Virus record (IMG/VR): IMGVR_UViG_3300028920_000015
Span: 1 to 42,465 of that record
Strand: one strand, 5' to 3'
DNA length: 42,465 nt
DNA from: a virus
A model generated the notes under the pieces. The model did no database searches. It worked only from the letters and a program-made list of their open reading frames with translations, and was not told where the DNA came from. The position numbers were made by a program, and so were the translations under genes. Positions within the stretch are counted from its first letter, which is position 1, and every line of letters starts with the position of its first letter. This document shows, in pieces, positions 5,338 to 13,288 of the stretch.

Positions 5338-5437
5338 ACAGGGCGAGTGGCTAGCCCGCCCTGCTCTAAGAAAGGAGGGCCGTCCTACGTTTACAGGCAT
5401 TGTTGGGGCGGAAGCCCCGAAAGGACGGACGGCCTTG
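5338..5437 (-). promoter_or_regulatory. Structured 5' leader of gene 4961-5317
   Basis: Between the stop at 5438 and the start at 5317 lie two strong structures. GGCCGTCC (5381-5388) pairs with GGACGGCC near 5425-5433 and encloses a GGGGC-GGAA-GCCCC type hairpin. A second hairpin, CAGGGCG/CGCCCTG (about 5338-5362), has a loop containing the self-complementary GGCTAGCC. The first may end the upstream message; the second could dimerise through its loop. Confidence 0.5.
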
Positions 5438-5848
5438 TCAGTTAGGGCCAGCAATCCCTAACCGTTTTTTGAGTTCAAACCAGCCCTCGTAAGCATTGAG
5501 AGTGTGGACGTTTTTTCCGTGTCCGCAGGTAAAGAACAGAGACTCAAGGCTGAGAACGTGTTCTTCAAGGGTTATAGTTCCTTCAGGATTTTTCATATTC
5601 ATCACTGCTGTCGATATTACCTTGAATGAATCTGTCTTCTCGAGAGGTGCGTCCTTGAGAGTCTGAGATGTAAATCCGAGGACAAGAAACTTCGCAATGA
5701 GAATATCATTGGGTGCTTCATTGCAGGGTGTCTTGAGAATGCGGTCTTTCTGCCGTGGTGATAGGGTTTTTGACATAGTAGCCTCCTTTCTAATTTTTAG
5801 TTCTTTGTAATACAGTGCTGTTGGGAAATGTGCTGTAGCGAGTTCCAT
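5438..5848 (-). CDS. First minus-strand early gene, two possible starts (136 or 112 aa)
   Basis: Two in-frame ATGs each have a good binding site: 5848 (AAGGAGAGAGGCT) and 5776 (AAAGGAGGCTACT). The shorter form starts MSKTLSPRQKDRILK. The protein includes GTITLEEHVLSLESLFFTCG and ends in KKRLGIAGPN. No family recognised. It is directly under the minus-strand promoter beside the origin, so it is the first gene expressed from this side. The 24 extra residues of the long form may be a regulated or leader extension. Confidence 0.75.
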   Translation of the reverse strand: MELATAHFPTALYYKELKIRKEATMSKTLSPRQKDRILKTPCNEAPNDILIAKFLVLGFTSQTLKDAPLEKTDSFKVISTAVMNMKNPEGTITLEEHVLSLESLFFTCGHGKNVHTLNAYEGWFELKKRLGIAGPN

Positions 5849-5865
5849 AGCCTCTCTCCTTTCCG

Positions 5866-5895
5866 CGTATACAGTTATAGCAAAATGTGTGTCAA
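5866..5895 (-). promoter_or_regulatory. Sigma70-type promoter for the early block
   Basis: On the minus strand, TTGACA (5895-5890) and TATACG (5871-5866) are 18 bases apart. It points at the gene starting at 5848. A terminator-like structure at 5904-5943 lies just upstream and would insulate it. Confidence 0.7.
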
Positions 5896-5903
5896 AAGTC
5901 AAG

Positions 5904-5943
5904 AAAAAAAATAAGCGCCCGAGCATTTGACTGCCCGAGCGCT
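5904..5943 (-). terminator. Intrinsic terminator between origin and early promoter
   Basis: On the minus strand AGCGC (5943-5939) and GCGCT (5918-5914) close an imperfect stem with an inner GCA/TGC pairing, followed by TATTTTTTTT. It would stop minus-strand transcription coming out of the origin before the promoter at 5866-5895. Confidence 0.55.
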
Positions 5944-5989
5944 AAGGGAAAATATAATACGTTGGAGCATTGGGTATTTAAATTATAGC

Positions 5990-6190
5990 ATAGCATTGGC
6001 GTTTGTAAAGAAAAAAAAGAAAAGTAACAAAAGAAAAAAAAGAAACACCTTGTATTAATACAAAAGACTGTAGTTGTTGTATTGTGGATAATGTGGATAA
6101 GTGGTATAAAACCTTATAAAATAAGCGGAAGTTATACACAATGCCTATGTGGATAACTTGTGGATAGATGTGGATAATGTGCATATGTGG
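5990..6190. other. Putative DnaA-dependent replication origin
   Basis: Six 9-mers match or nearly match the DnaA box (TTATCCACA on either strand): 6083-6091, 6092-6100, 6132-6140 (opposite orientation), 6148-6156, 6159-6167 and 6169-6177. The last three are spaced 10-11 bases apart, on the same helix face. An A-rich tract (about 6007-6052) adjoins and could be the unwinding element. The site lies between divergent early and late units, as origins often do. With the DnaC-like and initiator genes present, host DnaA recruitment is plausible. Confidence 0.8.
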
Positions 6191-6200
6191 TATTACCGTG

Positions 6201-6230
6201 TTGACAAAACCCCTATAGATAGTATATAAT
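6201..6230 (+). promoter_or_regulatory. Sigma70-type promoter for the late block
   Basis: TTGACA (6201-6206) and TATAAT (6225-6230) are separated by 18 bases, just downstream of the DnaA boxes and 27 bases before the first late gene. Both hexamers are consensus. Confidence 0.85.
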
Positions 6231-6256
6231 CTACAAAACTGGAAGGAGGCATTTCA

Positions 6257-6874
6257 TTGGCGATTATCTCATCTGAGGAAATATCAGAATTAAGAAGGAT
6301 ATCAACACATAAAGAATTCCCCGTATACTTAATGGCGTATGAATGCGTAAAGGACAATCTTCGCGGCGAGGAAGCAATAGAAACCATAAACAAGGATATG
6401 CCCGAGAACGAAAAAATCACAAAGGACTACTACGAGTCAATGCTTCGGGGCTTCAGAGAAAAATCTCCTGTATTGCGCGCGGGCCGTGAAAACAAGAGCG
6501 ATAATACTCTCAGTAGATACAAGTCGAAAATAAGAATGATACTTGATAATATCACCGAAGACAAAGTGAAGAAGGCTTCTCTGAAGGATATGTTTGTTGG
6601 CTTGGGAATACTTGATGACAAGGTCATTAGAAGAGAGGGCAAGCCTACCGCCACTTTTGGAATTACGGGTAAAGTAACAAAAGAGGTTACGAACAAAGTA
6701 ACTATTGAAATTGACGATCTCCGCAGGGATATTAAAATGCTTACTGATGTTGCGAAAGAACACGGTATTAAAGTTCCTACTCAAGAAGACATTATTCAAA
6801 AGATGAAAGATAACAATGAAGTTCTTGAGGCGGAATATTCAATGGTGGGAAATGAAGAAGAAGATTCAGACTAA
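6257..6874 (+). CDS. terS: Probable terminase small subunit (205 aa)
   Basis: TTG start at 6257, seven bases after GGAAGGAGG. Position directly before the large terminase gene, a helical N-terminal half (EEISELRRISTHKEFPVYL, EAIETINKDMP) and a charged coiled C-terminal half fit a small terminase that recognises phage DNA and feeds it to the large subunit. No direct motif proves the assignment. It is the first gene behind the promoter at 6201-6230, and its 3' end overlaps the next gene. Confidence 0.7.
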   Translation: MAIISSEEISELRRISTHKEFPVYLMAYECVKDNLRGEEAIETINKDMPENEKITKDYYESMLRGFREKSPVLRAGRENKSDNTLSRYKSKIRMILDNITEDKVKKASLKDMFVGLGILDDKVIRREGKPTATFGITGKVTKEVTNKVTIEIDDLRRDIKMLTDVAKEHGIKVPTQEDIIQKMKDNNEVLEAEYSMVGNEEEDSD

Positions 6875-8579
6875 GCGCAATCCTATATTCAAGAAGGACG
6901 GCAGCGTCCACTTGGGTAATTTTCATAAAGCATACCAAAATGCACTGTATCGTCTTACTCGAATGCAAGAGCGTCTTATTCATATTGAGGCCGACCAAGA
7001 TGTATACAAAATGGCGCTGATGATTGGCTTCAGGGACTTGTATGAGCCTCTGCACAGGCCCTTCTGCGACTTCCTTATGGACGCGACAAAGAAAAAAAAG
7101 TTGTGGCTTATGCCTCGAAAACACTTCAAGACTACTATCGGGAACTTGTCATATGTATTATGGCGAATTGTTCGCAATCCTAAGATAAAAATCCTTTTGT
7201 TTTCATCAAAGAGAGACCTTGCCCGAGATTTTCTTTCAGGAATAAAGTCTGTAATGGAGACCAATCCCAACTTCAGAGCGCGTTTTGGAGACTATGTGGG
7301 TAAAAAAGTATGGAATAAAGACGCAATACTTGTGAAGCCCGCCGAGGAAGTTCAGATTGACAACGTGTATACAGTAGAAACGGCGGGAGTGGACGAGGCT
7401 GTTACTTCAAAACACTATGACCTTGTGTTGTTTGATGATATTGTGTCCATTAAGAACTACAAAAAGCAGGAAGCACGTCTTAAAGTAGAGGAAAAATACG
7501 ACGAAGCCGTGGACAATTTGCTTAAAGACGGGGGAGAGGTGGTTGTTCTTGGGACAAGGTGGCACTTTGACGACCTGTATTCAAAGATAATCCGTGAAGA
7601 TAACGTTCAAAACGGCGGAGAGTTCCATTGTGTAGTAAGAGAGGTGTCAGAAGGCTACACAGACCGAGACCATTGGTGGACAGGCAAGTTGATATTTCCG
7701 ACGGCGGGCAGAAATATGGAGGATTATAAGCGAATGGAATCAAAAAAGCCCTATTTGTTTTGGTCGAACTATATGAACTGGCCGAGAATGACAAAAGGCA
7801 AACCGCTCAATCCTGAATTGATACAATATTACGGGGATTATTTTGAAGGCGAGATAGATTGGTCGAAAGCGCGGGAATGGGGACAGTTGACAGACCCCGC
7901 AGGCGAGAAGGGTGAGTATAATTGCTCGACTTCGTCTGTTCAGTTCTGCCGATACGGAAGGCACGTCATTATCACAAGGCTTTTTAAGGACAGGCTCGAG
8001 ACAGATGAGATACTTGACAAGAGTATGGATATGTTGAGTGAAGCCCCGAGGATCACCGACTGGCGTATTGAGGACGGAGGTGGCGGGCATTCGCATTTGA
8101 TAAATTATGCAAAGAACAAGTTGGCTGCTCAGATAAAACGACGAGACCCTGACAAGAAAAGGCTCAGTCCAAACATTGAGATAGACAAGGTCAGGCCCGA
8201 GAACAGAGACAAGGACGACAGGATAAAACAATTAGGGCCATATATCAAGGACGGAACGTTTCTTTTCCCTGATGAATGTTGGGATATGCAGGAAGACGGC
8301 GAGAAGCGGGATATGATGAAGATGTTTATTGCCGAAATGGACGAGTTCCCGCTTGGTGCAAACAAGGACTTGCTCGATATTGTGGCCTACATTCTTGATT
8401 TCTATGGCTGGTATGATTATGATTATTTTGACGAATCAGAAGTTGACAATGATAGTAAAAAGTCTTATAATACAGATAAGATAAAAGAAGGCAAAATGAA
8501 GGAAGGAGAGCCGTATTATGAATCACGCGGGGAGGAAATTAGAGACCGAGACTTAGAGGAGGTGATTACTCTTGACTAA
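6852..8579 (+). CDS. terL: Terminase large subunit (575 aa)
   Basis: Packages DNA into the prohead using an N-terminal ATPase and a C-terminal nuclease. A Walker A-like PRKHFKTT lies near residues 88-95, a Walker B-like LVLFDD near 191-196, and a motif III-type LGTRWHFDD follows. The C-terminal nuclease half carries acidic clusters, including TDPAGEKGEY, WRIEDGGGGH and LLDIVAYILDF. An ATG at 6816 is in frame and adds 12 residues, but those look like the small-subunit 3' end read in another frame; 6852 gives a normal basic N-terminus. The last eight bases overlap the next gene. Confidence 0.9.
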   Translation: MKKKIQTKRNPIFKKDGSVHLGNFHKAYQNALYRLTRMQERLIHIEADQDVYKMALMIGFRDLYEPLHRPFCDFLMDATKKKKLWLMPRKHFKTTIGNLSYVLWRIVRNPKIKILLFSSKRDLARDFLSGIKSVMETNPNFRARFGDYVGKKVWNKDAILVKPAEEVQIDNVYTVETAGVDEAVTSKHYDLVLFDDIVSIKNYKKQEARLKVEEKYDEAVDNLLKDGGEVVVLGTRWHFDDLYSKIIREDNVQNGGEFHCVVREVSEGYTDRDHWWTGKLIFPTAGRNMEDYKRMESKKPYLFWSNYMNWPRMTKGKPLNPELIQYYGDYFEGEIDWSKAREWGQLTDPAGEKGEYNCSTSSVQFCRYGRHVIITRLFKDRLETDEILDKSMDMLSEAPRITDWRIEDGGGGHSHLINYAKNKLAAQIKRRDPDKKRLSPNIEIDKVRPENRDKDDRIKQLGPYIKDGTFLFPDECWDMQEDGEKRDMMKMFIAEMDEFPLGANKDLLDIVAYILDFYGWYDYDYFDESEVDNDSKKSYNTDKIKEGKMKEGEPYYESRGEEIRDRDLEEVITLD

Positions 8580-8901
8580 TGTTTTGATTCTTTTAATAAG
8601 CGCAATCGCAATAGTTATTGTGGTTGTGTTTTTTGTATTTTATATAAAGTGGCTACAGGCGAAGCACGACGCAAGAATTTCTGAAAACCTTGAACTCATT
8701 AACAAACTCACAAATGACATAAAGGATATGTCTAAGAATATGACCGACCGAGTTATGTCATTCAGCGAAAAGGCGTATGAAAGATTCAAGGATAGTGAAG
8801 CAGACTCAGTCTATACTCCTTCACAGGATATTCCTGCAGGAGATGAAGAAGGAATAGATGAAGAGTTTGATAAGAAGTCAAACACAGTAAAGACTATTTA
8901 G
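8572..8901 (+). CDS. Single-pass membrane protein (109 aa)
   Basis: TTG start at 8572 after GAGGAGGTGATTACTC, overlapping the terminase stop. An N-terminal membrane span (about residues 4-26, VLILLISAIAIVIVVVFFVF) is followed by a coiled cytoplasmic or periplasmic segment with NDIKDMSKNMTDRV and an acidic tail. It resembles small membrane proteins found among late genes of many phages; no specific role is known. Confidence 0.8.
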   Translation: MTNVLILLISAIAIVIVVVFFVFYIKWLQAKHDARISENLELINKLTNDIKDMSKNMTDRVMSFSEKAYERFKDSEADSVYTPSQDIPAGDEEGIDEEFDKKSNTVKTI

Positions 8902-8911
8902 GAGGATAAAA

Positions 8912-9082
8912 ATGGGCGAAGACAAAAAGCAGGACAGCCAGTATAACAAATACGAGGAAGGCAAGAAGCCGAGTGTGTTCCAAAGAATATTTGGGATAAA
9001 AGAAAAGGGACTTATCAATAAAGCAAAGTCAGGTCTCGCGAAGAAGAGACAAATGGAAGAAGATACCTTAAAACAAATGTGA
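8912..9082 (+). CDS. Small basic protein (56 aa)
   Basis: ATG at 8912 preceded by GGAGGATAAAA. The product (MGEDKKQDSQYNKYEEGKKP at its start) is hydrophilic and lysine-rich, with a short VFQRIFGI patch. It fills the gap between two well supported genes, with ten bases to the next start. Function unknown. Confidence 0.75.
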   Translation: MGEDKKQDSQYNKYEEGKKPSVFQRIFGIKEKGLINKAKSGLAKKRQMEEDTLKQM

Positions 9083-9091
9083 GGTGTTTCA

Positions 9092-9553
9092 ATGAAAAGA
9101 CTTACGTTCAATTTTTTTCTGACAATGTTTATCATTATCTGTGCGGTGGTTTCAATCAGGGCTGAGAACTGTTGTGTTGACTATGACAGGGATTGCTGCT
9201 TTGAACTTGAAGCAACGTATGAGAAGTATTACGAAATGAAGGCTAAGGCAAAAGAATGCGGGACACTTGACTGCAAACTCGGTTTTATGAGCGAGGCAGT
9301 TGAACTTACTGAGAATTTAAAAAGGAGCGATCTTACCGCGTGGGCGTTTTTTAATATGGCAATTTACAGCATTACGGCATACTGGTCATCTCAGTCTGAA
9401 ATTGATTTAGACAAGGCTGTTCTATATATAACAAGAGCGGAACGGTCGGCAAGCAATCTATCTGAGGCGCAAAAGAATTTAAAATCAAGCGAAGGTCTCA
9501 ATGAGAAAATATTTAAGAATAAAAAAATAATATTAAGGGAGTATAACAAGTGA
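9092..9553 (+). CDS. Secreted cysteine-containing protein (153 aa)
   Basis: ATG at 9092. A clear signal peptide (basic MKR, a hydrophobic stretch to about residue 20, then SIRA-EN as likely cleavage site) precedes a mature part with six or more Cys (NCCVDYDRDCCFE, KECGTLDC), likely disulphide-bonded in the periplasm, and a helical region that may be TPR-like. An exported protein of this kind is unusual in a morphogenesis operon. It is the first of four consecutive exported proteins. Confidence 0.8.
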   Translation: MKRLTFNFFLTMFIIICAVVSIRAENCCVDYDRDCCFELEATYEKYYEMKAKAKECGTLDCKLGFMSEAVELTENLKRSDLTAWAFFNMAIYSITAYWSSQSEIDLDKAVLYITRAERSASNLSEAQKNLKSSEGLNEKIFKNKKIILREYNK

Positions 9554-10026
9554 GAAAAATCATTGTAGCGTTTTTTGTTTTTGTGCTATGCTCGGGCGCT
9601 TTGATTGTAAAAGAGCCTATCACAGAAATATCAGACGACGTCAATGTGGTTGTTGTTGTAAAAGACATTCCACTCAAAAAATACAAGAACACGGTCTCTC
9701 CTATTCTTCCCTCTATTGTAAAAGGGGTAAGGCTCAGTCATAAAACAATTTATGATAATGATACGCCTCAGTTGGCAAATACCGCCTCTGTTTTTTTTAC
9801 TGTCGAAAGAACTATGCTGAAGACGTTCCTTACGGCATTGAGAAATAGCGGGATAGAAGTGGTCGAGGTTGTTCTTGATGAAGAGTCCGTTGATCTTAAA
9901 ACCGTGTCGGCAGAAGTGAAAGATGAACTCACTGACGGGATAAGCCCGATAGAAATGAAAGCGAAGTATAAGGATTATGATAATTACAAAACATTGATTT
10001 ATAAAAAGACGGCAGGTGAACAATGA
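9550..10026 (+). CDS. Secreted protein of unknown function (158 aa)
   Basis: GTG start at 9550, overlapping the previous stop. The N-terminus (MRKIIVAFFVFVLCSGALIV) is a signal peptide or lipoprotein-like leader; a Cys at residue 14 follows VFVL, but the lipobox is imperfect. The mature region alternates beta strands and a helix (VFFTVERTMLKTFLTALRNSG). Coupled by four-base overlaps to both neighbours. Function unknown; probably periplasmic. Confidence 0.8.
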   Translation: MRKIIVAFFVFVLCSGALIVKEPITEISDDVNVVVVVKDIPLKKYKNTVSPILPSIVKGVRLSHKTIYDNDTPQLANTASVFFTVERTMLKTFLTALRNSGIEVVEVVLDEESVDLKTVSAEVKDELTDGISPIEMKAKYKDYDNYKTLIYKKTAGEQ

Positions 10027-10712
10027 AAAGAATAATACTTGTTGTGCTTGCAGTTTTCTTATACACAGCATTGTATTCTGTCCAAATAAACAACAGGCTT
10101 GAATTTGAAGAAAATCTTACGGACTCGGGGTCAGCAAGCACGGACTGGAGCAACGCGGGGTCTCTTGCATATAGTTCCTCAATATATAAATATGGCTCTT
10201 TTTCTGCTGATTTTACAAGCACGGCTCTTGTTTATAGCGACGCAAATATTCAGGAAACATATAAGACTGCTCAAGTATTTCTTTATTGGCCTACGGGACA
10301 CTCAATGACACACAACGTTCCTATATGCACGGCAGCAAAAACAAGTCTTGGAGGCTGGTTTATACAGATATATCAAAACAATATTTACTTTGAATGTTAT
10401 AACAATAGAACAACAGGGGCTATTGCTGGACCTTCTTTTGATACTTGGGAAAGATATAATTGTGTAAATAACTCAGACGGCAACGCATATTTTTACAGAG
10501 ACGGCGCAGAAATAGGAAGTTGCGTTTCTGACGGTGCTTGGGGCAATGATACATTTTCAGTATACGCAGGATATTATCAGCCGACAGGAAGTCTTGTTTT
10601 TAATGGATATATGGATAGACTCATTCTTTCGACTGAAGAATATAGCGACGAGATTACGCTGTCAACGGCAAACAATCAAACGACGTTCCCGTTTAGGCTT
10701 GTGGGACATTAA
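10023..10712 (+). CDS. Secreted LamG/concanavalin-like protein (229 aa)
   Basis: ATG at 10023. A signal peptide (MKRIILVVLAVFLYTALYS) leads into a jelly-roll style domain: NNRLEFEENLTDSGSAST near the start, alternating strands, and FSVYAGYYQPTGSLVFNGYM followed by DRLILSTEEYS near the end, the pattern of LamG/laminin-G-like domains (the final strand typically reads G.iDdlriy). Such domains bind carbohydrate or protein at surfaces. Here it would be exported to the envelope of the infected cell or incorporated in the virion. Family call is by pattern. Confidence 0.8.
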   Translation: MKRIILVVLAVFLYTALYSVQINNRLEFEENLTDSGSASTDWSNAGSLAYSSSIYKYGSFSADFTSTALVYSDANIQETYKTAQVFLYWPTGHSMTHNVPICTAAKTSLGGWFIQIYQNNIYFECYNNRTTGAIAGPSFDTWERYNCVNNSDGNAYFYRDGAEIGSCVSDGAWGNDTFSVYAGYYQPTGSLVFNGYMDRLILSTEEYSDEITLSTANNQTTFPFRLVGH

Positions 10713-10726
10713 AGGAGGAATGAAAA

Positions 10727-11110
10727 ATGAAAAGACTATTTTTTGTTATTGTTTTTGTGGTAGTAGTTGTTGGCTTATACGCAGGGAACAGGACAGTAGA
10801 TGTTCTCGGTGCAGGCGGGCAGGTTATTTCTACGGAAAGGGCAAAGTTAAAGGGCCTTTTTCTTGCGGGGGATTTTGACGGAGATTTTTCTTCCGAGACG
10901 GTGTATCATTTTTACGATTGCACAGCGACGGCAGACATAGGAACTGCAACGCATTTAAGAAGCATAACGATAGGCGCTAACACCGATCCTATAGGAATGT
11001 TATATTTCGCTGTGGGCGAAGGCGCGGGCTTGTATTTTTCCAACGGGATTTGCGTTATGGCAGACGACGGGACAACAACTGCCAACGCTATTGCAGAAGT
11101 GGGTAGATAA
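10727..11110 (+). CDS. Secreted beta-rich protein (127 aa)
   Basis: ATG at 10727 after AAAGGAGGAATGAAAA. The signal peptide (MKRLFFVIVFVVVVVGLYAG) is followed by a Gly/Thr/Ala-rich, probably all-beta mature part (HLRSITIGANTDPIGMLYFA). The tail ends in a beta strand and a short linker. It resembles small decoration- or head-fibre-like domains in composition, but the leader argues for export. It precedes the portal gene by 14 bases. Confidence 0.8.
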   Translation: MKRLFFVIVFVVVVVGLYAGNRTVDVLGAGGQVISTERAKLKGLFLAGDFDGDFSSETVYHFYDCTATADIGTATHLRSITIGANTDPIGMLYFAVGEGAGLYFSNGICVMADDGTTTANAIAEVGR

Positions 11111-11124
11111 AAGAAGGAGATATT

Positions 11125-13227
11125 ATGAATCCAAATATTAAGTTCAACAAAAAGGAACTTATTGAAGAGATTAAGCGCAAGTGGGCCGACGGGAAGGCAG
11201 CCCGTGGAACGCGAGAAGCCGAAATGCTTATTAATTACTTGTCCTACAAAAAGTCGGACAAGGTTTTCTATTTATCTGAGAACAATGATGTTAAAGAGAT
11301 AAGCATTACGCAGTTGCGCAAACTCGAGGAAATGAAAACAAACAGAATATTTCCTGTTGTGCGTAGAATGGACAATCAGATTGAGGCCCGCAGGCCATTG
11401 TTTAGGGCCAATGTCAGAGATTATACAGTCAAAGATTTTGACGCAAGGATTCAGCAGGCCATTGCGGTCAATAAATATGAGGAATGGGAAGACAATGGAA
11501 TACTTGATGAACTCAGAATATGGTATATCACTACAGGGAACTGGTGTTTAAAACAGTATTTTAATAACAAGAAGGGCAAGACAGTTCAGTTGCACAGTCT
11601 TGGGGAGGAAATAAAAGAAGGGACAATAGAAGAAGATGTTGTTCCTATATTCGAGATAGTGTTTGATAAGTCAGTTACGAATTCATTGCGTTCAAATTGG
11701 GCGATACAGAGGATTATCATACCTAAGAAAAGATCAAAAGAAATATTTAAGAAGGACATTCAGACAATCAGGATCGAAGGGGACTATTCAATCGATTATA
11801 ATACTGGCAACTATTTTATTAAAGGTGAGGAATACTGTATTGTTTACGAACTATATATGACCCCTAACGAGCAATACAAGAAGGGCTTGTTTGTGCAGAC
11901 AGACCTTAAAGAGATTCTTGACATTGACGACAATCCTGCGCCAAAACACAGGCTTCCTTTTATTCATTCAAAGGCTCTTGAACTTACTGAAGTTGTTGGA
12001 GACACGCCAGTATCTTATGCAAGACCTTCAATGAAAGAACTTAATCTGAGACACGTTCAGCACGGCAGACATATTAAAGCATTCGGCAAACCAATACTTG
12101 CAATAGACAGGAGAAGCAAGTTTGACGAGGCAAAGTTCGGGACTGATAAAGTTACGGTAGTAAAGCAAAATTTAAAGGAAGGTAGAATCCCTCAGTATAT
12201 AATGCCTGCTGAATTTTCGAGGGGCTTCTATGAACATATGGCAATGCTGAGAGGGCAGATAGATGACATTACTGGAACTCAGGGCCTCGGAGAAGTGGGA
12301 AAAAGAACTTCGGCAATGAGTCTTGCTATACAAAAAGAGTTCTATGACTCCGACAATGCTCAGATTGTAAAGAGATTTTACAGGGGCATTGCGCACGCTC
12401 TTAATATGCACTTGGATTACGTAAAGGAAAGACACACCGAGGAGCGAGAGATTGAGTATTTTGATGACGAAGATTATCTTTATACAAAGTATATTGGCAG
12501 CAGGCTGAAAAAAGGCATTAAGGTTAAACTCGTAACATTGTTTGGGTTGTCTGACAATCCTATAATCAGGCAACAGCAGGTAGAAAAAATGATGGCTCTC
12601 GGGCTTGTGGGTAAAAGCAAGGCCCTTGACCTTATGCAGTTTGGAGATGTGAACAGAGGATATAATCCTGAAATGGAGGATAAGATAAGGGCCTGTATGG
12701 AGAATGACGCAATGACGCACGACGATATGGAGTGTATTGTTGATATGTATGAGAATCATTTGACGCACATTAAAAAGCACAGGCAGAGATTAAGGAAGGG
12801 CGATATGTTTATTCACCCTAAGTATACCAAGCCCAACGATAGAAATAAAATTGTTGCACGGAGAATAAGACTATACGGGCATATTGAAAAGCACTGGATT
12901 GCAATAGGGGAATTGATAAATCAGAACTTAATGCAGGCTGCAATGATTTTGAGTTTTGAGACAATGGGAGAAATGGAGTGGGCCGTATTTCAGCAGGCAC
13001 TTAGCCAGTTGAATCAGAAGGCCATTGATGAGGAAAACGCAAACGCGAAAGTGGAAGGGAGACAGCCAAGAGACCTTTCAAAGACAAACGTTTCTAAAAT
13101 GGCTCAGGGGCTTGGAGGCATTTCGCCGTCTACTGCAGCGCTAAAGAACTTACAAGCAATGACAAACAGCAATATTGTGAATGATATGGCAGGACAGAAT
13201 ACAGGTGAAAACATTGTGGCACAATAA
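11125..13227 (+). CDS. Portal protein (700 aa)
   Basis: The portal ring sits at one head vertex, is where DNA enters and connects to the tail. Size, position between terminase and scaffold/capsid, and sequence pattern support this: an N-terminal helical wing, IFPVVRRMDNQIEARRP near residues 70-90 (a typical portal segment), a stem-like ITGTQGLGEVGKRTSAMS region near 390, and a long helical C-terminal part. At 700 residues it falls in the size range of P22-like podovirus portals with an extended barrel. RBS GAAGGAGATATT lies before the ATG. Confidence 0.85.
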   Translation: MNPNIKFNKKELIEEIKRKWADGKAARGTREAEMLINYLSYKKSDKVFYLSENNDVKEISITQLRKLEEMKTNRIFPVVRRMDNQIEARRPLFRANVRDYTVKDFDARIQQAIAVNKYEEWEDNGILDELRIWYITTGNWCLKQYFNNKKGKTVQLHSLGEEIKEGTIEEDVVPIFEIVFDKSVTNSLRSNWAIQRIIIPKKRSKEIFKKDIQTIRIEGDYSIDYNTGNYFIKGEEYCIVYELYMTPNEQYKKGLFVQTDLKEILDIDDNPAPKHRLPFIHSKALELTEVVGDTPVSYARPSMKELNLRHVQHGRHIKAFGKPILAIDRRSKFDEAKFGTDKVTVVKQNLKEGRIPQYIMPAEFSRGFYEHMAMLRGQIDDITGTQGLGEVGKRTSAMSLAIQKEFYDSDNAQIVKRFYRGIAHALNMHLDYVKERHTEEREIEYFDDEDYLYTKYIGSRLKKGIKVKLVTLFGLSDNPIIRQQQVEKMMALGLVGKSKALDLMQFGDVNRGYNPEMEDKIRACMENDAMTHDDMECIVDMYENHLTHIKKHRQRLRKGDMFIHPKYTKPNDRNKIVARRIRLYGHIEKHWIAIGELINQNLMQAAMILSFETMGEMEWAVFQQALSQLNQKAIDEENANAKVEGRQPRDLSKTNVSKMAQGLGGISPSTAALKNLQAMTNSNIVNDMAGQNTGENIVAQ

Positions 13228-13240
13228 AATGAGGGGTCGC

Positions 13241-13267
13241 TGTGTGATCACACAAACAAATTTGTTT
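13241..13267. promoter_or_regulatory. Two adjoining 14-bp palindromes
   Basis: TGTGTGATCACACA (13241-13254) and AAACAAATTTGTTT (13254-13267) are each perfect palindromes sharing one base. They lie between the portal stop and the next start. They could be operator dyads or a paired hairpin with the T-rich tail acting as a weak terminator. Confidence 0.6.
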
Positions 13268-13288
13268 TTCTTACGGAGGTGATTTAAG

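Noticed and set aside
5978-6184. A 68-codon minus-strand frame across the origin
   Set aside because: It runs through the DnaA boxes and A-rich tract, has no binding site and a low-complexity product.
13241-13254. CRP-like site (TGTGA and TCACA)
   Set aside because: CRP half-sites need a six-base spacer; here the halves are adjacent.
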